From positions 38,225 through 102,224 of the forward strand of contig JAIDDH010000097.1 in assembly GCA_029055435.1 (NCBI GenBank): a stretch of DNA of 64,000 nucleotides, read 5' to 3'. Below, one piece after another: positions 16,599-26,583 of this stretch; position 1 is the first letter of the stretch, and the number at the start of each line of letters is the position of its first letter. The notes beneath the pieces were generated by a model. That model was given only the letters and a program-made list of their open reading frames with translations. It did not search any database and was not told the origin of the DNA. This DNA comes from Acetatifactor sp. (GTDB taxonomy: Bacteria; Bacillota; Clostridia; Lachnospirales; Lachnospiraceae). The position numbers and the translations under genes are program-made.

Positions 16599-18865
16599 TG
16601 AATAATTTGCTTGAAGTAAAGGTTCGGTATAATCATGGGAAGCGAACTGGTGCCCCTATTTTGGTAAACCTTCGAAAAAACGGAGAAACAGATGTCCGGA
16701 AGATTGAACAATTACAAGAAAATTTGAGAGCAATTGTCAGATATTATGAATCAACTCATAAATATTTGAAGGGTTACTTAATTGACGTTAATTACAATGA
16801 CATTATTGCAAAGTCTAAAAGAATAAGTGAATTGCTCAGGCCAAGCGGAAAAAAGACGAATGACATTGTAGTGGGGGCTCGTTTCTCGGATGCTCCAGAG
16901 GGACAGGAAAATCATATTATCACATATTATGTGGATGAGAACACAATCAATAAAACACTTGAGAAACTGGATGAGACAAAGAGATTTTTAGTAGAGAAAT
17001 TGGGTGGCAGAGCAGTACCAGAAAACTTTAACGAATCAAAAGAAAAAAAGAATGATCTGGATTATGAAGGATATTCCAAAAAAGAATCTATCCGCAATAT
17101 GATTGTTGATTGTTCTGTAGTGGAATCCTTGTCAGTTCCTAATGTAACTGCGGATACAAATAAGGAATCTTTTTTGTTGACATTTTTTCAGACAGAATGC
17201 TCATTGTCTGAAATGTTGGAAAAACTTAAAATAGACCGGTATCAGTATCCGTATACATTTTATGGGAAGGATACTATTTCGGTAAACCGGGACCTGTATC
17301 AGATTCTTCAGGATAGGGTTCCGTATATGATTTCGATGATTTCTTCGGACTTATCTCAAATAACATTGGAGGCTTTTGATCAATCGAAACAAAGGTATGA
17401 AAGAGCTATTCCCAAACCATCAAATGAACCTACGATAGGTGTTATTGATAATTTATTTGATGAAGGAGTTTATTTTTCTGAATGGGTTGAGAATACGGAC
17501 TACCTTGATGAATTTGAACCCATTGGCGGAAGAGATGTTTCTCGTGATCACGGTACAGAGGTAACATCTATCATTGTGGATGGACCTAGTCTGAATCCCT
17601 GGCTTGATGATGGCTGTGGCAGATTTAAGGTGCGCCACTTTGGTGTGTGTGTTGATAGAATTTCAGTTCCGCGGTTAGTAAATAAAATCAGAAAGATAGT
17701 AAATGATAATCCTGATATTCATGTATGGAATTTATCACTTGGGACAGACGATGAAGTATCGAAAAACTTTATCTCATATGATGGTTCCGCATTGGACGAA
17801 CTACAAGCAAGTAAAAATATTATTTTTGTTGTATCGGGAACAAATGATAATCGCAATGAAAAAGAGGGCATGCTGCGCGTTGGCTCTCCGGCAGATTCTT
17901 TGAATGCAGTAGTTGTTAATTCAGTAAAACGCAATGGACTACCTGCTTCTTATACCAGAAAAGGAACAATTTTATCCTTTTTTAACAAACCGGATGTATC
18001 TTATTACGGGGGAGATTATGAGGAAGGTGAGCGTATAAGAGCATGTTCCTCCAAAGATATAGAAGAAGTATACGGGACATCGTTCGCGGCTCCTTGGATT
18101 GCGAGAAAACTCTCGTTTTTAATTGATATTATGGGATTTTCCAGAGAAGTAGCAAAGGCATTGATTATAGATTCGGCGGCAGGGTGGGAATTTAAGACGT
18201 CTACATATAGAATCCAGAATCAGATCGGCTATGGTATTGTTCCAATCAAAATATCAGACATTCTGGAGTCGGATAACAGAGAAATAAGATTTGTTTTGTA
18301 TGGTACGGCAAGTTCATACATTACTTCGAATTATTCGATACCGGTTCCGCGAGATTCTGATAATAAATACCCATTTATTGCAAGGGCAACGATGTGCTAT
18401 TTTCCGCAGTGTTCCAGAGTGCAAGGAGTAGATTATACATCAAGGGAATTATCTTTGAAGTTTGGACGCGTGAACGGGAATGGTGAGATTGTTGATATCA
18501 ATGAAAATATCCAAGATGAGGTGGGACATGCTGCCAGCGAACGTCAGTCGCGTAAGGATTTCCGAAAATGGGAAAATACAAAGTTTATATCTAAGATTCT
18601 GAAAAAGAATAGAGCGTTGAATTCTTATGATGAGAGATTATGGGGCATATCCATTGTCTCCAAAGAACGGTTGACTACTTCTATGACTTCAAATATAAAT
18701 TTTGGGGTTGTCGTCACACTCCGGGAAATTAATGGTGTTAATAGAATACAGGATTTTATTACAGCATGCACTTTAAGAGGCTGGATTGTAAATGAAATCA
18801 ATCTTGAAAACAGATTGACACTTTATAATAAGAATCAAGAGGAAATAACATTTGACGAGGCATAA
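16598..18865 (+). CDS. ietS: Subtilisin-like S8 family serine protease (IetS-like)
   Basis: Triad motifs VIDN (Asp), DHGTEV (His), GTSFAAP (Ser); start overlaps the upstream stop (TGATG). Confidence 0.75.
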   Translation: MNNLLEVKVRYNHGKRTGAPILVNLRKNGETDVRKIEQLQENLRAIVRYYESTHKYLKGYLIDVNYNDIIAKSKRISELLRPSGKKTNDIVVGARFSDAPEGQENHIITYYVDENTINKTLEKLDETKRFLVEKLGGRAVPENFNESKEKKNDLDYEGYSKKESIRNMIVDCSVVESLSVPNVTADTNKESFLLTFFQTECSLSEMLEKLKIDRYQYPYTFYGKDTISVNRDLYQILQDRVPYMISMISSDLSQITLEAFDQSKQRYERAIPKPSNEPTIGVIDNLFDEGVYFSEWVENTDYLDEFEPIGGRDVSRDHGTEVTSIIVDGPSLNPWLDDGCGRFKVRHFGVCVDRISVPRLVNKIRKIVNDNPDIHVWNLSLGTDDEVSKNFISYDGSALDELQASKNIIFVVSGTNDNRNEKEGMLRVGSPADSLNAVVVNSVKRNGLPASYTRKGTILSFFNKPDVSYYGGDYEEGERIRACSSKDIEEVYGTSFAAPWIARKLSFLIDIMGFSREVAKALIIDSAAGWEFKTSTYRIQNQIGYGIVPIKISDILESDNREIRFVLYGTASSYITSNYSIPVPRDSDNKYPFIARATMCYFPQCSRVQGVDYTSRELSLKFGRVNGNGEIVDINENIQDEVGHAASERQSRKDFRKWENTKFISKILKKNRALNSYDERLWGISIVSKERLTTSMTSNINFGVVVTLREINGVNRIQDFITACTLRGWIVNEINLENRLTLYNKNQEEITFDEA

Positions 18866-18938
18866 CAGAAAAAATCCAAATAAGATACAGAACAGACTTG
18901 GAAGCAAAACAAGGTAAAAACATAGGAGAATCAACGAA

Positions 18939-20534
18939 ATGGCAGAGAGCAAAGATTTATTACAGGTTTTATGGAGCGGAGCAGATGTTCTTAGAGGCAA
19001 GATGGATGCAAATGAATACAAGACTTATTTACTGGGGCTGGTATTTTATAAATATTTATCTGATTCCTATTTAACCAAGGCATATGATTTGATGAATGAT
19101 AGTATGCCGGACAATTTAGAGGAAGCACAGACGGCGTATGAAGAGGTTATGGGAAGTGATGATGCCGCTGAGTTACTGGAAGAACTCAAGGAATCTCTTC
19201 ATTACACCCTGGATTCCGATATGACATATGTAAGCATACTTCGTGATGCAAAAAATAACTGCTTTAACCGGGAAAAATTACAGGCTGCATTTAACCGAAT
19301 AGAGGAGTCGGATGAACTGTTCAATGGACTTTTTGCAGATGTTGACTTATACTCGAACCGTCTCGGTACAGGAGATCAAAAACAAAGTGCCACTGTAGCA
19401 GAAGTAATTAAGGTGTTGGATGGTGCTGATTTGATACATACAGAGGGAGATGTACTCGGCAATGCGTATGAGTACCTGATCGGACAGTTTGCTTCCGAGA
19501 CCGGCAAGAAAGCTGGAGAATTCTATACTCCGCATGGACCGGCGCAGATTCTTTGCCGGATTGCAATGACAGGGCAGGAGAATAAGAAAGGGCTTCAGGT
19601 ATATGACCCATGTATGGGTTCAGCTTCACTTATGCTTAGCTGCAGAAACTACTCAGCAGAACCGGATTACATTAAGTACTATGGACAGGAACTTATGCCG
19701 TCAACCTACAATCTTGCGAGAATGAATATGTTCTTGCACGGAGTACTGCCTGAGAATCAGCATTTAAGAAATGGTGATACTTTAGACGCAGATTGGCCTA
19801 CAGATGAAGAGACAGGGTTTGATGTTGTTACCATGAATCCACCTTATTCAGCTAATTGGTCAGCGGCGGAAGGGTTTAAACAGGATGAAAGATTTATGGA
19901 TTATGGCGGTAAACTGGCGCCAAAGTCAAAAGCGGACTATGCCTTTTTGTTACACGGATTTTACCACTTGAAACAGACGGGCACTATGGCAATCGTATTG
20001 CCGCATGGTGTTTTATTCAGGGGTGCTGCTGAAGGTACAATAAGGGAAATTTTATTGCAAAATGGTTCCATATATGCGGTGATCGGTCTTCCCTCCAACA
20101 TGTTCTACAATACATCAATCCCTACTTGCATTGTTGTACTCAAGAAGCATCGTGAAGGAAGAGATGTATTATTTATTGATGCATCAAAGCTCTTTGTAAA
20201 AGAAAAGAAACAGAATGTGATGCAGAAAGAACATATTGACCGTGTGTTGGAATTATATAATAACAGACAAACGGTAGAAAAAGAGGCGTACCTTGCTTTG
20301 TACGATGATATTGTTGCCAATGATTATAATCTGAATATACCCAGATATGTTGACACTGCGGAAGAAGAACCAGAGATTGATCTGAAGTCGCTTGTACAAA
20401 ATATTAGGGAGACAGATAAGGCAATCAAAGAAGAAAATGAAACATTACTTGATATGATGAAGGATTTGAGTTTTAATAACGATTCAGCAAGAGAAGCAAT
20501 TAGTGAATTTATCAAAGTACTGGAGGAGGTGTAA
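18939..20534 (+). CDS. hsdM: Type I restriction-modification system methyltransferase subunit HsdM
   Basis: GEFYTPHGPAQILCRIA, DPCMGSASLM, NPPYS motifs. Confidence 0.95.
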   Translation: MAESKDLLQVLWSGADVLRGKMDANEYKTYLLGLVFYKYLSDSYLTKAYDLMNDSMPDNLEEAQTAYEEVMGSDDAAELLEELKESLHYTLDSDMTYVSILRDAKNNCFNREKLQAAFNRIEESDELFNGLFADVDLYSNRLGTGDQKQSATVAEVIKVLDGADLIHTEGDVLGNAYEYLIGQFASETGKKAGEFYTPHGPAQILCRIAMTGQENKKGLQVYDPCMGSASLMLSCRNYSAEPDYIKYYGQELMPSTYNLARMNMFLHGVLPENQHLRNGDTLDADWPTDEETGFDVVTMNPPYSANWSAAEGFKQDERFMDYGGKLAPKSKADYAFLLHGFYHLKQTGTMAIVLPHGVLFRGAAEGTIREILLQNGSIYAVIGLPSNMFYNTSIPTCIVVLKKHREGRDVLFIDASKLFVKEKKQNVMQKEHIDRVLELYNNRQTVEKEAYLALYDDIVANDYNLNIPRYVDTAEEEPEIDLKSLVQNIRETDKAIKEENETLLDMMKDLSFNNDSAREAISEFIKVLEEV

Positions 20535-20537
20535 TTT

Positions 20538-21743
20538 ATGTTGAATACACCTAATATAAGATTTAAAGGATTTACTGAGCCTTGGGAACTGCGAGAGTTT
20601 TCAAAACAGTATGTGAAAGTGTCCGAAAAGAATGATTTGAGCTTCGGAACAGACAAAATTATTTCTGTTGCTAATATGTATTTCAAAGAAGATGCAAAGA
20701 AATCCAGTGATGATTATATGAGGACTTACAACGTAATGCGACTTGGAGATATTGCTTTCGAGGGTAATAAAAGCAAGAATTACGCTCATGGCAGATTTGT
20801 TGAGAACACCATTGGAGATGGCATTGTATCGCACGTTTTCGACGTTTTCAGACCTATTGCTGATTATGATTTGCTGTTTTGGAAATACATAATCAACAAC
20901 GAAGGTGTTATGGGAAGAATAATGACACGTTGTACGAAAGCGTCAACAATGATGACAAATCTTGTAGCAGATGATTTTCTTAAAGAAAAAATTGCAGTTC
21001 CATCATTGGAGGAACAAAGTCAGATTGGCACTTTCCTTGATAGGTTAGACTGCATTATCGCCCTTCATCAGCGTAAATGTGATGAGATGTCAGAGTTAAA
21101 AAAATTTATGTTGCAAAAAATGTTTCCGAAAAAGGGTGAGCAATTTCCAGAGATTAGATTTAACGGATTTACTGATGCTTGGGAACAGCGTAAGCTGGGG
21201 GAACTTATTGAAAAATATGAAGATCCTGTCGAAACTCCGCATATGGGGTATGAGCGTATTGGAATTAGAAGTCATGCTAAAGGAATATTTCATAGTTATG
21301 TTGAGGCAGGTAAAGAATTAGATACAGCTAAGATGCATAGAGTAGCTGCCGATAAATTTATACTCAATATTACTTTTGCATGGGAACATGCAGTTGCAAT
21401 TACAGATGAGAGTGATGTGGGAAAACTTGTTTCTCATAGGTTTCCACAATTTTCATTTGGTGCTGATTTAAAACCTCATTTTTTTAAATATGTTATGCTT
21501 GATAAAAAATTTAGAGAACATTTAGAGTTATCTTCTCCTGGAGGAGCTGGCAGAAATCGCGTATTAAAAATTGATGATATGCTCAAATATGATGTAAAAC
21601 TTCCAAGCATCAATGAACAAATAAAAATTGGTCAATACTTTGACAGTCTTGACCACCTTATCACTCTTCACCAACGTAAATGTGATGAACTCAAAGATAT
21701 TAAAAAATTTATGATGCAAAACATGTTCCCGCAGAAAGGATAA
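20538..21743 (+). CDS. hsdS: Type I R-M specificity subunit HsdS (two TRDs)
   Basis: Two-fold internal repeat IRFKGFTEPWELRE.../IRFNGFTDAWEQRKLGEL and LHQRKCDEMSELKKFMLQKMFPKKG/LHQRKCDELKDIKKFMMQNMFPQKG. Confidence 0.95.
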   Translation: MLNTPNIRFKGFTEPWELREFSKQYVKVSEKNDLSFGTDKIISVANMYFKEDAKKSSDDYMRTYNVMRLGDIAFEGNKSKNYAHGRFVENTIGDGIVSHVFDVFRPIADYDLLFWKYIINNEGVMGRIMTRCTKASTMMTNLVADDFLKEKIAVPSLEEQSQIGTFLDRLDCIIALHQRKCDEMSELKKFMLQKMFPKKGEQFPEIRFNGFTDAWEQRKLGELIEKYEDPVETPHMGYERIGIRSHAKGIFHSYVEAGKELDTAKMHRVAADKFILNITFAWEHAVAITDESDVGKLVSHRFPQFSFGADLKPHFFKYVMLDKKFREHLELSSPGGAGRNRVLKIDDMLKYDVKLPSINEQIKIGQYFDSLDHLITLHQRKCDELKDIKKFMMQNMFPQKG

Positions 21744-21746
21744 AAT

Positions 21747-24698
21747 ATGGCAGAATTAGAATCCATTATTGAACAAAGGCTGATAGACCAGTTATGCGGT
21801 GAGGAATCCCAATGGACATATAGGCCGGATATTAAAACAGAAGAGGATTTGTGGAACAATTTTAAATATATTCTTGAACAGAATAATAAGGCAAAATTGA
21901 ATGATATCCCATTATCTGAATCAGAGTTTGCGAAGGTAAAGAACGATCTTTCCCATGCGTCATTTTATGATGCAGGTAAATGGCAGGTGGGTGAGAATGG
22001 CAAGGTCTATGTTCATGTACAGCGTGGAAATGAGACATTGCATCTTGTTGTGATGAACAATGAACATATTGCAGGTGGGACGAGTGTTTATGAAGTGATA
22101 AATCAGTATCAGGCTTTTAAAACTTATGAGCAGGATGATACGCGCGACAGAAGATTTGATGTCACTCTGCTTATCAATGGAATCCCCATGATTCATATTG
22201 AGCTTAAAAACAAAGAACATTCTTATATGGATGGATATCGGCAGATAAAGAAATATATCTCTGAAGGGAAATTTCATGGGATTTTTTCCAATGTTCAAAT
22301 GTTTGTAGTTAGCAACGCGGTTGATACAAAATATTTCTCCGCAGCAAGAGATACCGAGCTTAACAAAAAATTCATTACAGGGTGGTTGGATAAGGAAAAT
22401 TATCCGGTCTGTGATTATATTGATTTTGCGAAAGCAGTCCTTAAGATACCCCAAGCCCATGAAATGGTGACAAGGTATACGGTTCTTGATAATGAGAAGA
22501 AGAAATTACTCATTCTGCGGCCATACCAGATTCATGCCATAGAAGCGATGCGTGCAGCTTCCAAGCAGGGGAAATCTGGATTTATCTGGCATACAACCGG
22601 TTCGGGCAAGACCATGACTTCCTATAAGGCAACAAGAAATCTTCTGATGGATATTCCATCTATTGAAAAGACTATTTTCCTGATAGACAGAAAAGATCTG
22701 GATACCCAGACGAAGATGGCTTTCCAGTCCTATGCGGATAATGATACGATAGATGTGGATGATACCGATTATGTGGATACTCTGATCAAAAGATTGACAG
22801 ATGGCAACCGCCAGATGATAGTCACTACAAGACAGAAAATGCAGATCATGATTGACAGGCGGTTAAAAGAAGGAACAAAAGAGTATGAAAAGATAAAAAA
22901 TCTTAAAGTCGCTTTTGTCGTCGATGAATGCCATAGGGCAGTGACACCCGATACAAAAAGAAAGCTGGAAAGATTTTTTGGTAATTCCTTGTGGTACGGT
23001 TTTACCGGAACACCTATTTTTGATGAAAATAGTTATGAACAAAAGGGAGATCTGCCACAGACTACAGAACAATTATATGGTAGCTGTCTGCATAGTTATA
23101 CCATAAAGGAAGCAATCCATGATGAGGCAGTCCTTGGTTTTATGGTGGAAAACTTAGGACCAAAAGATAAGGATGCGGATGATGCTGTATTTGATACGGA
23201 AACGCATATGAGGAAGGTTTTAGATGTAATTTTGAACCAGTCTTATTCAAAATTCGGTATGCAGAATGGTAAGGGAAGGACATATGAAGGACTGCTTACC
23301 GTAAATTCTATTGCAAGAGCCCAAAGGTATTATGAACTTTTGAAAAAAGTCAAGGAAGGGAACGATGAACTGAAAATAAATGAGGAAGTGAGAAAAGCAC
23401 TGCCGGATTTTCCTAAATTTGCCATAACCTATTCAGTATCGGAGAATGAAGAATCTTCGCAGATAAACCAAGAGAAGATGAATATGGCGTTATACGATTA
23501 TGACGAAATGTTTGGGACAAATTACAGGTTTGGAGGAATTGATTCCTACAATAAAAACTTAAATGAACGATTAGCGCGAAAAGAGAAGAGGTATTTGGAA
23601 AGAAGCCAACAGCTTGATTTGGTTATAGTTGTAGACAGGCTGCTGACCGGATTTGATGCGCCTTGTTTATCAACGCTTTTTATGGATAGACAGCCTATGA
23701 GCCCACAGAATATTATTCAGGCCTTTTCTCGTACTAACAGGCTGTTTGACAGTAATAAACAGTATGGGCAGATTGTAACATTCCAATCTCCGGGCGATTT
23801 TAAGAATGCAATCAACTATGCCTTGAAATTGTATTCACGGGGTGGAGACGGAAGTCCGCTGGCAGAGGATTGGGATGATGTACTGGAGTCATTTTCTATT
23901 TCTGTAAAGACTATACATGCACTTGCGAAAACACCGGAAGAAATAGCTTCACTGTCAAGGAAGCAGAAGAAATCATTTATTCATATGTTCCGCGCATTGG
24001 ATCATGATTTTGCGCATTTGAAAGCTTTTTCTAATTACAGGGAAGAGATTCTTTCAGAATATGATTTTTCGGAAGAACAGTATGAAAACTATGCTGCAAT
24101 GTATAGAAATGTGATGGAAGAACTAAAGAAACCAAATGATGATACACCGGACACAGATCCGGTATTAGATGATTATGATTTGATAGCATACAATAAACTG
24201 CGGGTTGATTTTGAGTACATATTAGAACTGCTGCAAGGGGTAGTGGAGTCCTTGGATCAGTCCGAGGATGATTTTGAAGAAGCTGATTTTGAACTTAAAA
24301 TAAAGATGCTTCGGGAAATTATTACTGAGTTTTCTCAGGACAATCCTAAACTTAGTGAATTATTAAACACAATCATCGATGAAATTGAAAAAGACAAGAC
24401 CAAATATGTGGGTCAGGATATTTCTGTAATAGTTAATCAGATGAGATATGATGCGATTGATATAGAAGTAGAAGAGTATGCCAGGAAATGGTATGTAGCT
24501 GAGGAAGATGTGAGATATGAGGTATATAATTACAGAGATGGCGTACTGGCTAATGAAAACAACCTAAAAGAAAAGGCAGATTATACAGCCTATAAAGATA
24601 ATACTCCGGAACCCATGCCAAAGTTCAAATTTAGAAAAGAAATGATAGAAGAATTTAAAAATGAACTTATGGTAAGTGTATCGCCACTGCTTGAGTGA
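21747..24698 (+). CDS. hsdR: Type I restriction endonuclease subunit HsdR
   Basis: IPMIHIELKNKE (nuclease), WHTTGSGKTMTSYKA, FVVDECHRA, GFTGTPI, VVDRLLTGFDAP. Confidence 0.95.
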   Translation: MAELESIIEQRLIDQLCGEESQWTYRPDIKTEEDLWNNFKYILEQNNKAKLNDIPLSESEFAKVKNDLSHASFYDAGKWQVGENGKVYVHVQRGNETLHLVVMNNEHIAGGTSVYEVINQYQAFKTYEQDDTRDRRFDVTLLINGIPMIHIELKNKEHSYMDGYRQIKKYISEGKFHGIFSNVQMFVVSNAVDTKYFSAARDTELNKKFITGWLDKENYPVCDYIDFAKAVLKIPQAHEMVTRYTVLDNEKKKLLILRPYQIHAIEAMRAASKQGKSGFIWHTTGSGKTMTSYKATRNLLMDIPSIEKTIFLIDRKDLDTQTKMAFQSYADNDTIDVDDTDYVDTLIKRLTDGNRQMIVTTRQKMQIMIDRRLKEGTKEYEKIKNLKVAFVVDECHRAVTPDTKRKLERFFGNSLWYGFTGTPIFDENSYEQKGDLPQTTEQLYGSCLHSYTIKEAIHDEAVLGFMVENLGPKDKDADDAVFDTETHMRKVLDVILNQSYSKFGMQNGKGRTYEGLLTVNSIARAQRYYELLKKVKEGNDELKINEEVRKALPDFPKFAITYSVSENEESSQINQEKMNMALYDYDEMFGTNYRFGGIDSYNKNLNERLARKEKRYLERSQQLDLVIVVDRLLTGFDAPCLSTLFMDRQPMSPQNIIQAFSRTNRLFDSNKQYGQIVTFQSPGDFKNAINYALKLYSRGGDGSPLAEDWDDVLESFSISVKTIHALAKTPEEIASLSRKQKKSFIHMFRALDHDFAHLKAFSNYREEILSEYDFSEEQYENYAAMYRNVMEELKKPNDDTPDTDPVLDDYDLIAYNKLRVDFEYILELLQGVVESLDQSEDDFEEADFELKIKMLREIITEFSQDNPKLSELLNTIIDEIEKDKTKYVGQDISVIVNQMRYDAIDIEVEEYARKWYVAEEDVRYEVYNYRDGVLANENNLKEKADYTAYKDNTPEPMPKFKFRKEMIEEFKNELMVSVSPLLE

Positions 24699-24799
24699 AA
24701 CGAGATTTGAGGTTACAGGCCATTTCTGGGGAAACTAAAATGTTAGTTTTGTTGTAAAATAGATAATATAGGGATGAAAAATACGGAGGATTGGAAAGT

Positions 24800-26362
24800 A
24801 TGGTAAACGAGGCTGAGTTTAAAAAAGCTAATAACTATTCGTTGAAATGTATGCGCGTCACCTTTATTGTATTGGTTATAGCATGGATTTTGAACGTGCT
24901 GCACGTCTTTATAGTGGATCAGACTATTATGAACAACGCTCTCATTGGTGTAACTATATTTGTGGTGTTGGGACATGTTGTTAAATATGTAATCGGTTTT
25001 GAAAAGACGATCTCCAACTACATCATGCTTTTTTTGCTGGTGGCTATGATTTCTTTTGCTAATTTGGAACTGGCTTATCATGCAACGCTCTTTATGATTT
25101 TTCCTATGATAACTTCTGTTGTCTATACTGAGAAAAAGTATAAAAGCTTTACTTTTGTATTGACCATTGGAGGTTTCTTCCTATCAGTTATTGGCGGATA
25201 TTATTGGGGACTGTGTGATGCCAACACATTGCTTTTGACTACTACAACCTCAGGCAGGGAAGCAGAAAAACTTTTGGCAGGCACTTTTGACATTAATACG
25301 AATATTGTAAATCTTATTTTGTTCTATGTAGTTCCCAGAATCATGGCACTGGTGGCATTTAATGCTGTCTTAAATTACATCAAAAACACCCTTTTGGAAA
25401 AGACCCAAAAAGAGCAGGAAGGTATGCAGATGGCTGAACTTCTCAAAAAGTGTGAATCTGCCTCTGAGGAACTGGTTACTATGGTGGGAAATGTGGAAGA
25501 AAATCTGGAGAACTCCCGGCGTGCCAATGAACAGATTGTTTCTTCTGCTCGTGATACATCGGCAGATTGTGATGAAAGCCGCAATCAGGTGGTGCGTATT
25601 CAGGAAAGTGTCTCGGAAATGTCAGAGGCTATCGATGGTATTTATCAAAATACCAAGGAAATGTTCAAGATATCCGAGGATGTTACCAACTATACTTTAG
25701 GATTTGTCAAGACGATGGAGGTGGCAGTGGACTCCATGCATCAAATCAAAGAAACGGCAAACCAGACCGGGGCATCTATCAGCCAGTTGGAGAATGGTAT
25801 CGATGAGATCACCAATTTTGTGGGACAGATTTCCGGAATTTCTGCACAGACCAACCTTTTGGCTTTAAATGCGAGCATTGAAGCGGCACGAGCCGGAGAA
25901 CAGGGCAGAGGTTTTTCAGTTGTGGCGGATAATGTACAGCAGTTGGCTGAACAGTCCAAAGCAGCAAGTAATTCCATTCAGGAACTGGTACCCAAGATTC
26001 TGGACAAGCTGGAGGGGGTAAAATCTATCAATGAGCAGAACCGTTTATCTATTGAGACGGGAATTGACAAGATCTTAGATGCCAAGGTCAAAGCCGAATC
26101 TTTGGGGGACATGCAGAAGAATTCCATAACAATGACCGAGCAGATTGTGGAGCGCAGCGACAAAACCAGATCATATAGTGAACAGGTACGCGATATGGCT
26201 CTTTCTCTGGACGAACTGGTTTCAAACTTTAAGAGCAGGGCTGATGAGATCGTAGACGATGCCAACAATGAAGGAGAAATCACGGGTCTGACCGAAGAGT
26301 CCTTTGCAAGGGTAAAAAGCATTGCAGAGGAATTGTTGACTTTGTCTCATGCATCCATATAA
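24800..26362 (+). CDS. Methyl-accepting chemotaxis protein with polytopic N-terminal membrane domain
   Basis: MCP hairpin [48 protein letters not shown]; several N-terminal TM stretches. Confidence 0.9.
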   Translation: MVNEAEFKKANNYSLKCMRVTFIVLVIAWILNVLHVFIVDQTIMNNALIGVTIFVVLGHVVKYVIGFEKTISNYIMLFLLVAMISFANLELAYHATLFMIFPMITSVVYTEKKYKSFTFVLTIGGFFLSVIGGYYWGLCDANTLLLTTTTSGREAEKLLAGTFDINTNIVNLILFYVVPRIMALVAFNAVLNYIKNTLLEKTQKEQEGMQMAELLKKCESASEELVTMVGNVEENLENSRRANEQIVSSARDTSADCDESRNQVVRIQESVSEMSEAIDGIYQNTKEMFKISEDVTNYTLGFVKTMEVAVDSMHQIKETANQTGASISQLENGIDEITNFVGQISGISAQTNLLALNASIEAARAGEQGRGFSVVADNVQQLAEQSKAASNSIQELVPKILDKLEGVKSINEQNRLSIETGIDKILDAKVKAESLGDMQKNSITMTEQIVERSDKTRSYSEQVRDMALSLDELVSNFKSRADEIVDDANNEGEITGLTEESFARVKSIAEELLTLSHASI

Positions 26363-26378
26363 CATTGTATTTTTGAGA

Positions 26379-26411
26379 GGGGCTGTCGCACTAAATGAAT
26401 GCGGCAGCCCC
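26379..26411 (+). terminator. Rho-independent-like hairpin downstream of the chemoreceptor gene
   Basis: ggggctgtcgca-ctaaatgaa-tgcggcagcccc (12-bp arms, one G-U). Confidence 0.65.
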
Positions 26412-26583
26412 ATTCTAAACGCTTTCTTCTCTACTTTATCTTACGCATCAGGTATTCCTCACAAAACAAGTATTCCTTTCTAAAATATAGCACAGTATTC
26501 GAATATTTATCAATCGTTTCTACATTTAGTATGCAATTTTGACGCATTCATGCGGTATGATATGCATATCACTTGTGAAAGGA

